A stretch of DNA of 64,000 bases from contig RSEE01000002.1 of assembly GCA_003971905.1 (NCBI GenBank), forward strand, positions 868,001 through 932,000. Reading direction: 5' to 3'. Position numbers and translations under genes: made by a program. Shown here in pieces: positions 37,059 through 48,517 of this stretch. The stretch's first letter is position 1. The number at the start of each line of letters is the position of its first letter. The notes beneath the pieces are model-generated. The model was given only the letters and a program-made list of their open reading frames with translations, made no database searches and had not been told where the DNA came from. The stretch comes from Moniliella sp. 'wahieum' (lineage: Eukaryota > Basidiomycota > Moniliellomycetes > Moniliellales > Moniliellaceae).

Positions 37059-37321
37059 ACCCTCTCTGCTATGCAGCGGATCTGTTTTGTTATGAGAGTG
37101 GAGGGTGTGTCTCGCGCACCTCATACTACCCTCAAATTGAGTTGGTATCTGTACATCTTTTCGCGACATGGTCGAATACCGCTTGATTGCGCCCCCAGGC
37201 CCCTTCGATTCTTTTTCTCTTCCTTTTAGTCAACTTTGGGGATCCTTTACCTCGAATGCATTTCATCTTAGCGAATTTGGTCCAGAATTGCTCCGCTTGG
37301 CATAAACCTCTATACTGTAAC

Positions 37322-37800
37322 CACATCGTTGAAAGAGCTTCAGGCTAACGCAGCCCCTAAACCGACCCGTTCATCCGGCGTGTGTTGCTCGTTAGCGCCA
37401 ACCCCGTTTAAGGAAATAGGGGAAACGCCAGGAGATCAGGACCCTCTGGTGCCCGCCTTCCATTCCGATACCCGAGGAAGCGCGTATGGATACTGATCAA
37501 AACGTGGTGTAGACATCCGAGCGACGGTGAACCATCTCCATTGGGACTCAGTAGTCAATTACTTCCAGTTCCCAAGCATCTTGCTCTCTGTCTTGGTGGC
37601 ATAGTACTCTCGCGTCGTCAAAACCAAGGGGGAAAATGGTTCTTGGCTGCGTCCCTGTTGGTACTTGACGTTCTTGTCGCATTCTGCTCCAGCAGCCGAA
37701 ACAGCTCCTTCTCCCGCTGTTCCAAAGGTGTCGCGGTGCCCTCATGTACCACCTTCCGGTACGGGCATGCGCCTCCTGCACATTGTCCGTTCTGGCCTGC
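37322..37800 (-). repeat. Dispersed repeat copy D (decayed)
   Basis: In reverse complement this aligns with the 63466-64000 copy over most of its length: the ends (AGAGCTTCAGGC for AGAGCTTAAGGC), the centre (CCCTTGGTTTTGACGACGCG) and the 5' coding part. Many substitutions and indels have destroyed the frame. Confidence 0.7.
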
Positions 37801-38599
37801 ATTGGGTCTTGACTCGTCTCGCGCTAGAGGTCTGTACTCTGTTCTCCTCGCACCTTGCGACGCGCGGGGCAGAGGTTACCTTTTCCTCGTTGTTTTTCTG
37901 CGTTTCCCAGAAGAAAGGCAAGAATTGAGGATGCGGTGGTAAAAAACCTGGTGCACACCAACCAGCCAACCGACCGCTTCGAGCGAAGCGTACGTGTCTG
38001 GGCGTCTGCTCTATCCCCACATTGCATCAACTGCTGTAACAGTCGGCAATCTGCAACCTAAATATATCCCCCATGGTCATCGATCCGGGATCAGTGGTCG
38101 GCATAGCTCCGGCCGAGACGGTCTGGGGGCGCACTGCTCGCCCAAACGGGCAGGGGCCCGTCGGCCTGGCGGCGATAAGGCGCCGGGGGACGGGGATACT
38201 GGGCAGGTGCGCCGCCTGGGGCTCGGCGCACGGGACCCATGGGGCACGGCGTCTGTGTGGGGAACAGAGCGCGCAGCCTGGGGCGCAGTGCGTCAGCGTA
38301 TCGGCTATCGGAGTGGCAGGGCGGCAGTCTGGGTGTGCTGCTGTGCCTGGCGATGGCGACGCAGCACCCGCTATAGCACACCACATGCATCCCAGGCCAC
38401 CGCCAGCCCCAGGCACATTCTGGCACAGCGCCACTGTGCCCCTGCTGGTGCCCAGCCCGCAAGTGACGGCCAAAGCATGCGGTTTGGCTCGATTTCCCTC
38501 CCACTGGTCCGTCCCAGGTGACGCTTCTCCTTACTCTCTTCTCCCCTCCATCCCAGCGCCTCCATCTGCCTTCTCTCCACCGCTCCCCCCTTCCCGCCA
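37801..38599. other. GC-rich spacer upstream of a hypothetical gene
   Basis: Overlapping GC-rich frames on both strands. None has a recognisable motif, so I do not call a gene here. Confidence 0.4.
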
Positions 38600-39664
38600 T
38601 GAGCGCACCCTCGACAAACTCGCCGCCAAGCTGCCTGTGCCCAAGAGCCACGTAGTGCACCCGCTCAAGCAGCCCGACGAGCTCTATCAGGCGCCCTACT
38701 TCTTTCGCCACAATGGCGAGGCCACTGCTTGGTCCACCACCAACAGTCCGTGCCGTTGCCGCATGCTCAAGAACAGCGATGGCGACCGCGTTGCATTCGA
38801 GGTACGCCGTTGCTTCCCTTCCTAGACTCTCCCTTGTTCTTGCTCTTGCTCCTTTGCTCTTGCAGCGGCCCCCACCATTTTCCCATTGAATTCTTGCTGT
38901 ACTCACCACCCCACCGAATGCTCTGTTTTTGTGGTCGCACCAACCAGCTGGAGCTGCGTGAGGAATGTGTCGATGTGGTAATGGACAACGATCTGCAAGT
39001 TATCATCAACCCATTGCACATCAATGAGCGCACGGGGGTGCCTACCGAGACGTTCACGTCCGACATGCGGTACAAGTACGTGCCGCAGCAGATGCTTGCC
39101 AAGGTAACCGTGCCCGTTGTGATTGATTTGAGCAACGAGGAGATGCGCGATGTCGTCTGCTCCTCCATCACGGTGAGCGTGACGATGCGACGGGAAGATG
39201 GGGTGTACGCTAAGGACGTATCGCGTTTTGTATGGTACTTTGGTCAGGCTGCGTCTCAAGGTCCTCGTCTTTCCATTTGCCCCTCCACATCCAACAACAA
39301 CGCCGCGACGAACGGAAAGACTTGCGTGCTCGTGGGTTGCCCCCCGACTACGCATCGACGATTGGCAGTCGCGACCTGGATCGAGGTGAGGCGGGCAACA
39401 AAGGACTAGGCAAGCGGATGCTCAAGGTGACCAAGAAGTGTTTTCTGCCCACCGGGCGCTGGCATTCCGATCCACTATGCTCCGGAACCGTTTGAGAACG
39501 AAGAGCAAGCACAATCGCTTTCGCAGTACATGTCCACTGGCCGCACCGTGCCTCGGCCCATTTCCCTCTCAGACTCGTACGCTGCGCCGTCGTTCAGCGA
39601 ATACAACCCCATTCGCACCGATACCAAGTTCAGGGGGGTGACCACCGAGTCTGGGTACATATGA
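38600..39664 (+). CDS. Conserved-looking hypothetical protein, frame-broken
   Basis: I do not recognise the family. The best chain of frames starts near ATG 38600 and runs PVPKSHVVHPLKQPDELYQA and PYFFRHNGEATAWSTT to AFE, with a GTACGC donor at 38802 and a TTGCAG acceptor near 38865. It continues HHFPIEFLLYSPP, LELREECVDVVMDNDLQVII, VPVVIDLSNEEMRDVV and VTMRREDGVYAKDVSRFVWY. After further frame changes it ends YAPEPFENEEQAQSLSQYMS, then SEYNPIRTDTKF and a stop at 39662-39664. Alternating beta-like and charged segments suggest a folded soluble protein. Exon edges after 39250 are uncertain. Confidence 0.5.
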
Positions 39665-40906
39665 TATGAGCGCACACCAGGATCGATCCCGCTCTCGCTC
39701 TCCGCCCCGCATTACACTCAACGCTCACTCCTCAGTATCAAGTCTTTGCAACAACAGACAGAGGCAAAGTAGGCCCGGGTATCACCATGTTATGTTTGTC
39801 TTGCCCATTTTCGGTTTTTTTCTTTCACAAAGCATCATGTGCATCATGTCCTCATTGCAATCACTGTGCCCTCTGGCTGCGGGGGAAAAGGCGCAATAGA
39901 GAGCAGTTGATATATATATTGGCCAGATTTTATCTTTTTGTCGTTTTTACCTTCCGCACCAAGGCACTCTCGAAGGGCGGTGAAGCCGGTGAAGCTTGAA
40001 GCCAAGTCGAAGATCCAGATCTGCCTTGGCCTACACACATCTCCCCTCCACATTCCCCCCTTAATCCCCCCCCTTAGTTTGATGGTTAGCCTAGAGTGCC
40101 CACGCGCAGTATAGGCGCCCATTACGGTCGGCCAAGGCATCATGAGGGATGGATGGCGTTGTAGGGGGAGGGGGGGATATATCTGCTCGACACGTGTGGG
40201 TGCGAAGGAGGGGATCATGGAATTAGTAAAGCGCAGGAAACAACAGTCAACAAACATTATGTGCATCACATGCTCCCTAGGACAAACGGCTGTACATCCA
40301 GCATTATTGCAGGCAATATAAGTGTAATTAGATTGAAGGGATACGTTATGAGCCTCCAGGGCACAAGCAAAGCTAGATTCATCTTCTACGTTCCGTGCGG
40401 CGCACCTGGCTGACCTGGACGGTAACAGATGAATCAAGAGACGAGGATGGGACGGAAGACCATTGGTCTTTAGGATCCGACCTGACCCGACCCGACGCGG
40501 GCACTGACATTCGGCTGCGCGGTGCGCCTGCAAAAATCTAAGAGGGTAGGGCAAATTCGAGCCAGATAAGAAGTAGTATAGTCCAGGGAGTAAAGTAGGA
40601 AAGAGGCCAACAGCAAAACAAGATAAGGAGCGGGGGGGGTGTACAGGAAGAACCTTCAATTAAGGCGTGGGAGCGAGTGTGGGGGGCTAGGTAAGACAAG
40701 CGGACGAGACTGCATCCACGGGGAAGAAAACGTGGATCATCGCGAACATCTCAGAGTTGATGGGAAAACTGGAAACAATCACCAATCACCAATCACCATT
40801 GGTATCCGGACCGCGCTTGGGCGTCCGCACGAGCTTGACGCACCGCGTCGCGTGATCCAGAGGGAAGGAGCGTGTTGGGAAGGGTGCGTGTACGTGTACC
40901 ATCCGC
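39665..40906. other. Intergenic, no gene seen
   Basis: 3' flank of the hypothetical gene and of the GH79 gene (tail to tail). Only short frames, with a TGAAGCTTGAAGCC word at 39988. Confidence 0.5.
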
Positions 40907-43900
40907 TCAAGTTGGATGGATTGGTTGGGATGATGAAGGATACTGGCCGTAGCCCGTAGGTCCCTGGGCCGCCGAGCCGGTAGCGTACTGCGGAGCTGAG
41001 GGTGGCGGGCGTGGGCCCAAGGGGGCTCGGGGGTGCGAGGGAGGTGCTGCCCGAGCTTGGGCCGGCCTGCATAGGCGTACCATGGATTGTCCCTCCTTTC
41101 CGAGGGGGAAGGTAGCGCTGGTGGCATTGCCGAGGCAGGCTGTGCAGCTGGACGGGGCGTAGTGCTGGTGGTACCATTGGTTGTACGCTTGGCGCTCCGC
41201 CTGGGAACTTCACCGTCTGTCTCGGTTGCCCTTGGTTGGATGCAGCACACGAGAGGCCGACTGAGCACGTGGCCGATCCCTTGCCCGAGCAGCTTGGTGC
41301 GCCGCCCCAGTGCTGCGCCCGTGAGCCTTGTGGGTACCTCTGGCTGGGAGGGGGGGCAGGTAGCTCTGTGCCAGGGAAAGGCTCTGCCCTCCAGGCTGGG
41401 ATCGAGAGCGAGGCCGCGTAGCGGGAAGGGACAGGGGGTTGCGTTCTTGGTTCAGCATGCCCACGTCGTTGCGCGCTTGGATGACCATAGACTTGCCAGT
41501 CTGGCCTGACATCAGTTAATTCGGCTTCGCGTGGGCGTCCGCGACGTGGGAGGGGCGACGCGCCCCACCCGGTGGTGCTGTTGTCTGTGGCGGACTCGTG
41601 TCCAGAGCCGTCCGTCAAGGCCAAGGCGCCAATTGCACCCGCGGCATCCGAAGGTGCCAAACTGTCAGGGCGAGCGCCAGCCCAGCTGTCTTGCTGGTTG
41701 GGGGTCAAGGAGGGTGCGACTGGCACTGCGCGCATCGTTGAAGCGGGTTGTTGGGTGGCCCGCCCAGGCTGATTCTGCCCTCCAGTTTGAGGGGACTGGG
41801 TGTGGGTTGGAATCGGGGCGTTCGCATAGATGGCTGGGCACGCGGGTTGGGTGGTTGGGTTGGCCGAGGCAGGGCTGTTCCTGGGATGGCTGAGAATAAT
41901 AGGACCCATACCCGGGGGCGTAGGGGACATACGCGTATTGGTTTTGACCAGTGCCTCGGAAAGCTGTTCCGCCCAGCTCGGCTAAGGCAAGGTTGCGGGT
42001 CGTGCCATCAGCAAAGGTATCGGTAGAGATGTCGCGGGTATGGCGAGCACCCACGTCGTATCCGTAAACATACCCAGTGGGATCCACCTGTTTGCTTTCC
42101 CCCTCCATAAAGCCCTCCTTATTATCGCCCATCGTACTGATGGTGGTCGAGGACACTTTCTTGCTGTGAGCCACCGCGTACTCGTATCCGCCGCAGCCGC
42201 ACTCGAACCGCGTTGGAGCCCATGCGATGAGGGCCCATGCGGGTACCTGCGCGATCGGCCATGGCGTACTCGTCGTCTTGCATAAGGTGTGTGCTGCTTG
42301 GAGTGATGCGGTTATTGCCATAGGACTTGCCCACCCCAAACTCTGAACCTAAGGCAGGGGCGTACTGTCATACCGTCCCATGCGGCCGCTAACAGCGTCG
42401 TCTTGGCCCGTTCTTCTTACGGATGCAAGCCACAGCAATGGCCGCGGCGATGATCGCAGCCAAGGCGCCCTCCGCCCGCAGCAGCCGCAATGATGATGAT
42501 CTTTTTGGAGACGAAGAGTGGACGATACGTGACCAGTGAACCCACCGGGAAGACCCGGTGGGTGTTGGAAGCCGACGAACCATTGGCGGAACACAGACTT
42601 TTGGAACCATCGTCGGCCCCCAAAACGACGTTGAGATTGGCACCATGGCCGAGCTGTCAGGAACGGTGACAACAACGTGCCATCTGGTCCAACAGTAGCA
42701 GTCTGCTGTTTCTTGCTAGCGTCGGTTTGATTGATCTGGTGGGGTGCGCCCGTCCCCTTCGATTCAAAGTCCAGGCCGTTCCAGGTAGTGTTTTGGGTTG
42801 CGGTGATGATGCCGCCTCTAGTGCCGAGAGAAAAACGTTTTCCCTTTGAGGTTCGGTACGGAGACTGAATGAGGCACCGGGTGGAGCCTGGCGCTTGCCA
42901 GAGGGAAATGCCGTGCTTGTTGGCGCTTCTGAGGAGGGGGCGAATCAACATTGGCACCACAGGGTTGGCATTGAAGAGAACGATGCTTTGAAGCTTGTTT
43001 TGGCGGTACACTGCGTACGCAGCCAAACGGTTGTTGTAGTTGCCGGGAACATTGTTGAGGTCAACAGTGGCAATGTTTGTATTGCAACCTGTCCCAAGAA
43101 TCTGGCTCATAGCTGCAAAGGCATATAGCTCGACCGCACATGAGGGCCAGTTGTTCCTTGCATATTGGGCTGCCAAGGGGCGGCATAGGAATTGTCTGTC
43201 ATGTGCATTTGCACGCTCGATACTCCCACGGTTGAAGCATACAAGAAAAGTTGAACGTCCAAAGCGAGTTGGCTGTCAAACGCAAATACATCGATCCAAT
43301 CAGTATTCTTTTCGTTTTCACGCCTTCCCGGAACAAAGAGGCGGCATAAGCGGGGGGTGAAAGCGTACCAAACGTATCACTGATGCCCTTGATGCCTGTA
43401 GGTCCACCGAACCCATCTCTCGGATATAATACGGCTTGCCAGTTTGGTTGGCTGTTGCGCTTGGCTGCTCCACTCTGAAAATTGCTGGGCCGTGGCCGGG
43501 AGGTTAAGCACCTGTCGATGGTCAGTTGGGAGTTCGAGACGCCGACGTAAACTTGTTCGATACACACAGGGGTCAGTTTCGTCCTTTGGAATCGCACAAG
43601 AGAAGGGGCGCAACTCACAATAGTAGTCGTGTTGAGACCAGCCCTTGAGGTATTGACCATTGGACGAAGCGACGGCTGTGCTCATCAAGTTGGAGATGCG
43701 ATACGGATGGCCGTTTTTGGTGGCCGTTGTCGCGTGCTGGCCGCCTCAAACATGTCTTGCGCAGCTTTCGAGGCTTGATCACTTGCTGGTACACAGCATC
43801 GGCTTTGGCGAGCCACTCATTACCGTAGTCGTCCACAGTCCATGAGGAAGGACGGTACTGATTGACCAAGTACAGGTCGGGCTCGTTTCCAATCTCAAGC

Positions 43901-44458
43901 GAATTGATGGTGACCTTTTTGATGGAAGAAAAAAAAGGTGGTCTGGTCAATCACCCTCGAGATTGAGTCGTTGGCATTGTAGGCGAGGTTGAGGCCAAAT
44001 GTAATCGGGTGCCCTTGGGGAAGTTGTCCATGGCTTGGTAGTAAGCCGGGCCATAGGTCCAACTATCTGTTTGGGAACCCTTTTTACCTGGGCCTTGCGC
44101 GTTGGGGTTGTTCTCGATACCAAGAGACTTGTTGGATGGGTCGTAGAGCATGTTGTCGCCGCTGTTGCCTCCGACTCGAATATGGGGGGCGCACCCATGT
44201 AGGTGGCAATGTTGCCTAGAAGCTGGTTGGTGAGCGGGTTGGGAGCATCGGCGGCAGTAAAGGCGAGGAGGTTGCTGGGCTCGATGCCAACGCCCATGAA
44301 GGTGGCGTCGATGACGGGGGAGACACCCTTGGCCATGCCGTTGATGGTCGCTGGTGGGGTGAGCGTTACTTGTTGGGCTGCCACGGGCGCCGGGCCCAGA
44401 GACAGAGAAAGGAGGGTGGCGGCCAGCGTTGCAGCAGCGGCAGCGGCATGCTGACCAT
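40907..44458 (-). CDS. Membrane-anchored GH79-type glycosidase with long cytoplasmic tail, frame-broken
   Basis: The N-terminus (MVSMPLPLLQ, then ATLLSLSLGPAPVAAQ) is a signal peptide. The catalytic region matches fungal GH79 (beta-glucuronidase/heparanase-like): NGMAKGVSPVIDATFMGVGI, IRVGGNSGDN (44180), ITFGLNLAYNAND and NSLEIGNEPDLYLVNQYRPS (43890), where the Glu of NEP is the expected acid/base. The C-terminal part includes YAFAAMSQILGTGC and AYAVYRQNKLQSIVLFNANP. A TM helix (IIIIAAAAGGG plus ALAAIIAAAIAVACIRKKN, about 42420-42510) follows a Ser/Thr region. Roughly 500 further residues are Pro/Gln/Tyr-rich, ending QYATGSAAQGPTGYGQYPSS before the stop at 40907-40909. An intron is likely near 43550-43620. 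Many frame breaks are present. Cell-surface display with a cytoplasmic tail is inferred. Confidence 0.75.
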
Positions 44459-45536
44459 GATGGCGAGATGAACCGCGGCCGCAGATACACGGGGCTGGAC
44501 GCGGGGGAGAGAGAAGAAGGGGGAGGAGAAGGAGAAGGATCGGGTGGAAGAGGAGGTGGTGGGGGCCGGTGGGGAGCGGGGCGACGGAGGCGGCGGTGCG
44601 GGGAGGCTGCATGCTGGTGCTCGCGGGCGGTCTGCCGCAGCTGGACGGATGGAGCGCATGGAGCGCAGGCAGCTCGCTCGCTGTTCTGATGGCTCGCTCC
44701 CAGCCAGGCTCCACTTTTGAGCCTGCTCGCTCCCGCACACGCCCCCACGCACGCGCTGGTGCCAGGCGGATGCTCCGCTGGATGGATGCCCATCATCCAT
44801 CATCGACATCATCCATCATCCATCCCACACACGACAGGGTCTCGCAACATCCTCCCTCCCCACGGCCACTGCCCTCCGCCCCGCCCCGCCCGCCCTCCCA
44901 CGTCGCTGGCCAGGGCCCACCAGTCAACATGCAACGAAGCCACTCAGCCACTGTACTCAGGCTTGGCTCAGCGGACAGCCCCAGACTCAGCCACTGGAAG
45001 CTTGATCCCCATCGGTCCCCCCATCCCGCTCGTATTGGCTTGCCACGCGCTAATGAGACCAGCTCCCCGCAGATCCAGCTCCAGCGCCCAGCAGGCTCCA
45101 ACTCCAGCGCCAAGCACCACCCTCCACTGAATATTGAATCGCGGCCTGCACAAAGCACGTGCGGCCCACCCATCCCATCTACGTCCCTGCCGGTCTTTCG
45201 CCAGGCACTGCCTGAGCTCACGTGTTTGTACAGACAGACATGCACTTCGTTCGTACTACGAAGCCAGAAGGCGTTTTGGCGCAGTTTTGCCAATACAGAA
45301 GACCAACCTCAATCTCGATCTCACCAGCCACCCTCGTCGATCACCGATCATCGTACATCATGCATCAAAGTTGAGCGTGCATCCACCGTCAGCAACGTTG
45401 AGTTCTACGGCAACAGCGTGGCTGCCCCCCCCCCGCCTCGCCTCAACATTCAAGCTTCAAGCTTCCAGTTCCAACCTGTTCCAACGCTGAACGCTGAATC
45501 CCAAGCTCCGCTGCTCCTCGCATCTCACCCATCACA
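44459..45536. other. GH79 promoter and spacer; long frame judged non-coding
   Basis: CATCATC-type heptads (TCA-TCCA-TCA-TCGA and TCA-TCCA twice) lie at 44793-44825, about 340 bp upstream of the GH79 start. TCA-AGCT-TCA-AGCT is at 45450-45463. A long plus-strand frame covers the region but is compositionally biased. Confidence 0.45.
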
Positions 45537-46780
45537 TCACAGCTCCACCTCACCCAGGAACATGGTCATATCCGTCGAGCTGGACAGCAAGATGGGCTCC
45601 GCAGGGTGGAATGCGACGGCGGTGCAGGTACCTCTGTGGCCAGGGAGTTTGTACAGTGTCTTTCCGCTCTCTACGTCCCAGATTGTGGACGTCCGATCCG
45701 CTCCGCCACAGCTGATCTTGGTGTTGTCGGCGCTCCAGGCAATACGGATCAGCAGACCCTCAAATCCAGCAGGAGCGCCTTCGAGCGTGCGGACCAGTCG
45801 GGGGGACCCCACGTGACCCGCTGCAGGTTCTGGGACAAAAGGACGCACATCCCAGATCCGCACCGTCGAATCGAGCGAATACGTGGCAAGGAAGGAGCCG
45901 TTGGGACTGAGGGAGGAAGAGAGGATGGTGTCGGTATGGCCTTGCAGATTGAAACTGATGAGCTTGCGACTCAGATCGTAGGCGTGCACTTCGTTGTCTA
46001 CGCCCGAAACATAGACTTGCATTCCATCGTTCGAAAACTCGACCGAGGTAACCGGGTAGCCAACACGAATGCGTTCCAATGGCCATCGCTCCCCCTCGGG
46101 ATCCCACACAAGCACCCACCCATCGTTGCCCCCCGACACAAGCAGTTCCCGGTCCAGCCCTCGGGTGCACGCCACACAATTGACCACGTCCTTGTGCGAG
46201 CGCAGACGGCGCACCTTCTCCCCCGTCGCCCCGTTCCACACAATGATTGTTGAGTCGGCAGAGGCACTGTAGAGACGGGGTTGTAACCTTGGCGCCGTAG
46301 GCGACCAACACAGGCAGTGACCGCCTTCTTGTGGCCTTGCAAACGACCAATATTGCGATTTTCGCCAAACGTCTCCCATAGTGCTAATGGTAGGCGTGGT
46401 TAGTGGCTGTCTTTTCCGCAAATGAAGGGAGGGATGAATGGCTCACAGATGAAGTGATCCCCGCCAGCGGCAGCAATGAATTGGCCATCGGGAGAAAATT
46501 TGCAATCAAGAATTCGGCCTGAGGAGAAAAGAGGTTAGTACAATACCTACAAAACCAGTATGGCCCCAAATCGCAACATACTGAATGGCCTCCGTGAGGG
46601 ACACAATAGGTGCCTGCAGATGGCTCAGCCGCTTGACCGTGTGGACAGGGCCCTTAGCCTTGCCACCCTGGGCGGTGGTGAGCGCCATCTGCTTGGAGGC
46701 AGGTGCATCCTCGGGGTCGTCATCGACGCGAGCGCGCTTGACAAGCGCCGAGCAGGGTACGCGCCGGCCAGGGTGGACAT
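45537..46780 (-). CDS. U5 snRNP 40-kDa WD-repeat protein (Cwf17/SNRNP40-like)
   Basis: WD40 component of the spliceosomal U5 snRNP/Prp19-associated complex (nuclear). Seven WD units can be traced: LQAPIVSL near 46610, GRILDCKFSPDGQFIAAAGG (46480), GRLQGHKKAVTAC (46340), LYSASADSTIIVWNGATGEK (46250), LVSGGNDGWVLVWDPEGE (46130), VYVSGVDNEVHAYDL (46010), STVRIWDVRPFVPE (45850) and LYKLPGHRGTCTAVAFHPAE (45620). VRIWDVRPF and the GEVEL end are typical of this subfamily. Introns lie near 46515-46583 and 46385-46445. The start at 46780 (MSTLAGAYPARRL) is probable; a frame change near 46735 leads to KRARVDDDPEDAPASK, a likely nuclear signal. Confidence 0.85.
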
Positions 46781-47000
46781 AGCGATGGTGGTGTGGTGGT
46801 GGGGGGGGGGGGCGTAGATGGTTGAGAGATTGAAATGCAAGCCCGAATCTGGTTCCGCTTCCGGCCGGGGATGTTATTCCGCCCAGCGCGGAAGGGATGT
46901 GTGATGGGTTGCACCGAGCGGGGAGCGTTAGTAATCCCAGCCCTGCTGGTGGGGGACCGCCTCGTTCTGTCGACCACCAGCCACTGCACGACGACCAAGC

Positions 47001-47411
47001 ATGCCTGTTCCCTGGGACGCTCTCCTGCCTGCGGCATCATCCTTGCCTTCTATGGTTCTGGGGCCAGGCCCAGTACCAGGAGCCCGGTTTGCCAACGAAG
47101 GCAAGGTATGTGTTGTCTCCCCTGCACCATCATGCGCCATCTAACTTGTAACCGTTTTCCCTCTTGCAGAACCCGCGCATCAAGCATGACAAGTGGATCG
47201 ACATCATGATGAGTCGAGACCGGAGCCTGACAAACACATATCGAGGTCAACGGGTACGTTCATGACTGCGACTCCGCGTCCCCGCTCCCACCCTCCCTCT
47301 GTCGTTGCCGACGGACAACACTAACCCCTGTGACTCTTTGCAGACAGACCCCGAGGCCCCGCCAGAGTTCATGCCGTCGACTCACAGTCGACGCTCTGGC
47401 GCATGCAGTAA
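47001..47411 (+). CDS. NADH:ubiquinone oxidoreductase subunit NDUFA1 (MWFE/NI9M-like)
   Basis: Small one-TM accessory subunit of mitochondrial complex I. The start MPVPWDALLP matches the family, then a TM segment (CGIILAFYGS in the adjacent frame), FANEGK, an intron (47106-47169), NPRIKHDKWIDIMMSRDRSL and TNTYRGQR, an intron (47254-47343), TDPEAPPEF, and a short end (HAVDSQSTLWRMQ) with TAA at 47409-47411. Frame changes in the TM segment and near 47370 are needed. The non-shifted frame would run on to 47595, which would be far too long for this family of about 80-90 residues. Confidence 0.75.
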
Positions 47412-47433
47412 GCAATTCATTGTACCCGTTGTC

Positions 47434-47721
47434 CTAATCTTCAAGATTCATCTTGAACGTTTGGCCAGCCTGGCGCTCAACAAAGCCCTTTCCAGGAATG
47501 GTGCCAAACAGCAATTGCGTTGCTTCGTTGCAGTCGGGGTTTGGGCCCGTCGCCTTAGATGGGGCTGGAATGTCATCCAGACCATGAGATGCTAGCCTTG
47601 CAACTGCCTTAGTATACACGTTGGCCGGAATGTAGGTGCTGAAGAGTATGAGAGACTGGCAGTTATATAGTGAGGCGTGAGGGCCAATAGCGGAGAAACC
47701 ATTCGCGGCAGATACGGTCAA
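47434..47721 (-). other. Protein-like orphan frame without ATG
   Basis: The minus-strand frame encodes LTVSAANGFSAIGPHASLYN, LFSTYIPANVYTKAVARLAS and TQLLFGTIPGKGFVERQAGQ, then ends KMNLED. It reads like real protein and is closed upstream by a stop near 47742 with no ATG. It may be the last exon or a fragment of a gene whose 5' part lies at 47720-47940 in another frame. I recognise no family. Confidence 0.35.
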
Positions 47722-47949
47722 GGCAATGCCTCTGGATCTATGGCCAACTCATGGGTGTATGGTCAATGAACCTAGTGTCCTGATGGTGTAGAGGTCCGTC
47801 ATGGAAGGTTACAGTTTGGGTACTATGTACGTTGACACGAGCGGTGAGTAAAAAAAGGGGGGAAGGTAAGGAGCTAAGCCATCTGAAGTGGGCAGGGGAA
47901 GTGTGGACAAGAGATAAAAGGATCTTGCCGCAAGCGCAAGCTTAAGCAG

Positions 47950-48517
47950 TCAAGAGCTGTAGCCCGCGTACACCGTAGTGCCATCAAAGCGAACTGGCCG
48001 AGTGTAGAAATGACGAAGCCGTGGTAGCGGCCAGCGGGCTTGCCAGTGCTATACCCAAGTGTGTAGGCCACGCGACCACAATCCACAAAGGCAGCAGCAG
48101 CCGCGATACGTGGGTGAACCAGGCCCGAGATGATGGTCGTGGCCAAGACAGAAGGGTACTGGACGAAGAAGCGTGTCAGTTACAATACAATGAAGGATGA
48201 TCATTCCCCGGTAGGATAAGGACGAGGACATACGTTTTCGAGCGTGTTCTGGTGCTACATGTTCAGGTAGAACAGGAGGAGGTTAGTAAACAGAAGAGGT
48301 GTCCACAGAGACGGATACGTACAGCACGTTGGGTGCAATTGAAGATGTTAGCCTTGGGATCGGCCTCAGCCACGCTCTCTCGGCCATGGTGTAGGGGTAG
48401 GGCACGGCAGCCTTGGGGCTTTTCCGACGAGGGTGCATTGCCAAAAAGTCAACACGGAGGAGGCAGCGACGGCGATGGCGACGAAATAGTCTTGGGGAGA
48501 GAAACAGCGAGTGACAT
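47950..48517 (-). CDS. MAPEG-family microsomal glutathione S-transferase (MGST3-like)
   Basis: Four-TM ER-membrane enzyme conjugating glutathione or reducing lipid peroxides. The start MSLAVSL at 48517 is followed by QDYFVAIAVAASSVLTFWQC, a KAAVPYPYTMAERA segment, KANIFNCTQRA, then HQNTLENYPSVLATTIISGL, the family signature. HPRIAAAAAFVDCGRVAYTL and GYSTGKPAGRYHG follow, with TTVYAGYSS and TGA at 47950-47952. Introns are at 48255-48322 and 48159-48233 and enclose a 21-nt exon. Frame changes near 48430-48380 and 47975 are needed. The active-site region (FNCxQRAHQNxLE) is complete. Confidence 0.85.
48234..48254 (-). other. 21-nt microexon in the MAPEG gene
   Basis: Bounded by TGTAG| upstream and |GTATGT downstream, this phase-0 exon encodes HQNTLEN, exactly the conserved MAPEG heptapeptide between FNCTQRA and YPSVLA. 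Both flanking introns (68 and 75 nt) have standard ends. Confidence 0.85.

Noticed and set aside
38072-38596. Long N-terminal extension of the 38.6-39.7 kb gene
   Set aside because: GC-rich frame of Gly/Ala/Arg with no conserved look and equal-length frames on the other strand; treated as leader sequence.
44569-45816. 415-codon plus-strand open frame
   Set aside because: It overlaps the GH79 start and the end of the U5-40K gene on the other strand, is rich in Pro/Ser/His from biased composition, and shows no domain.
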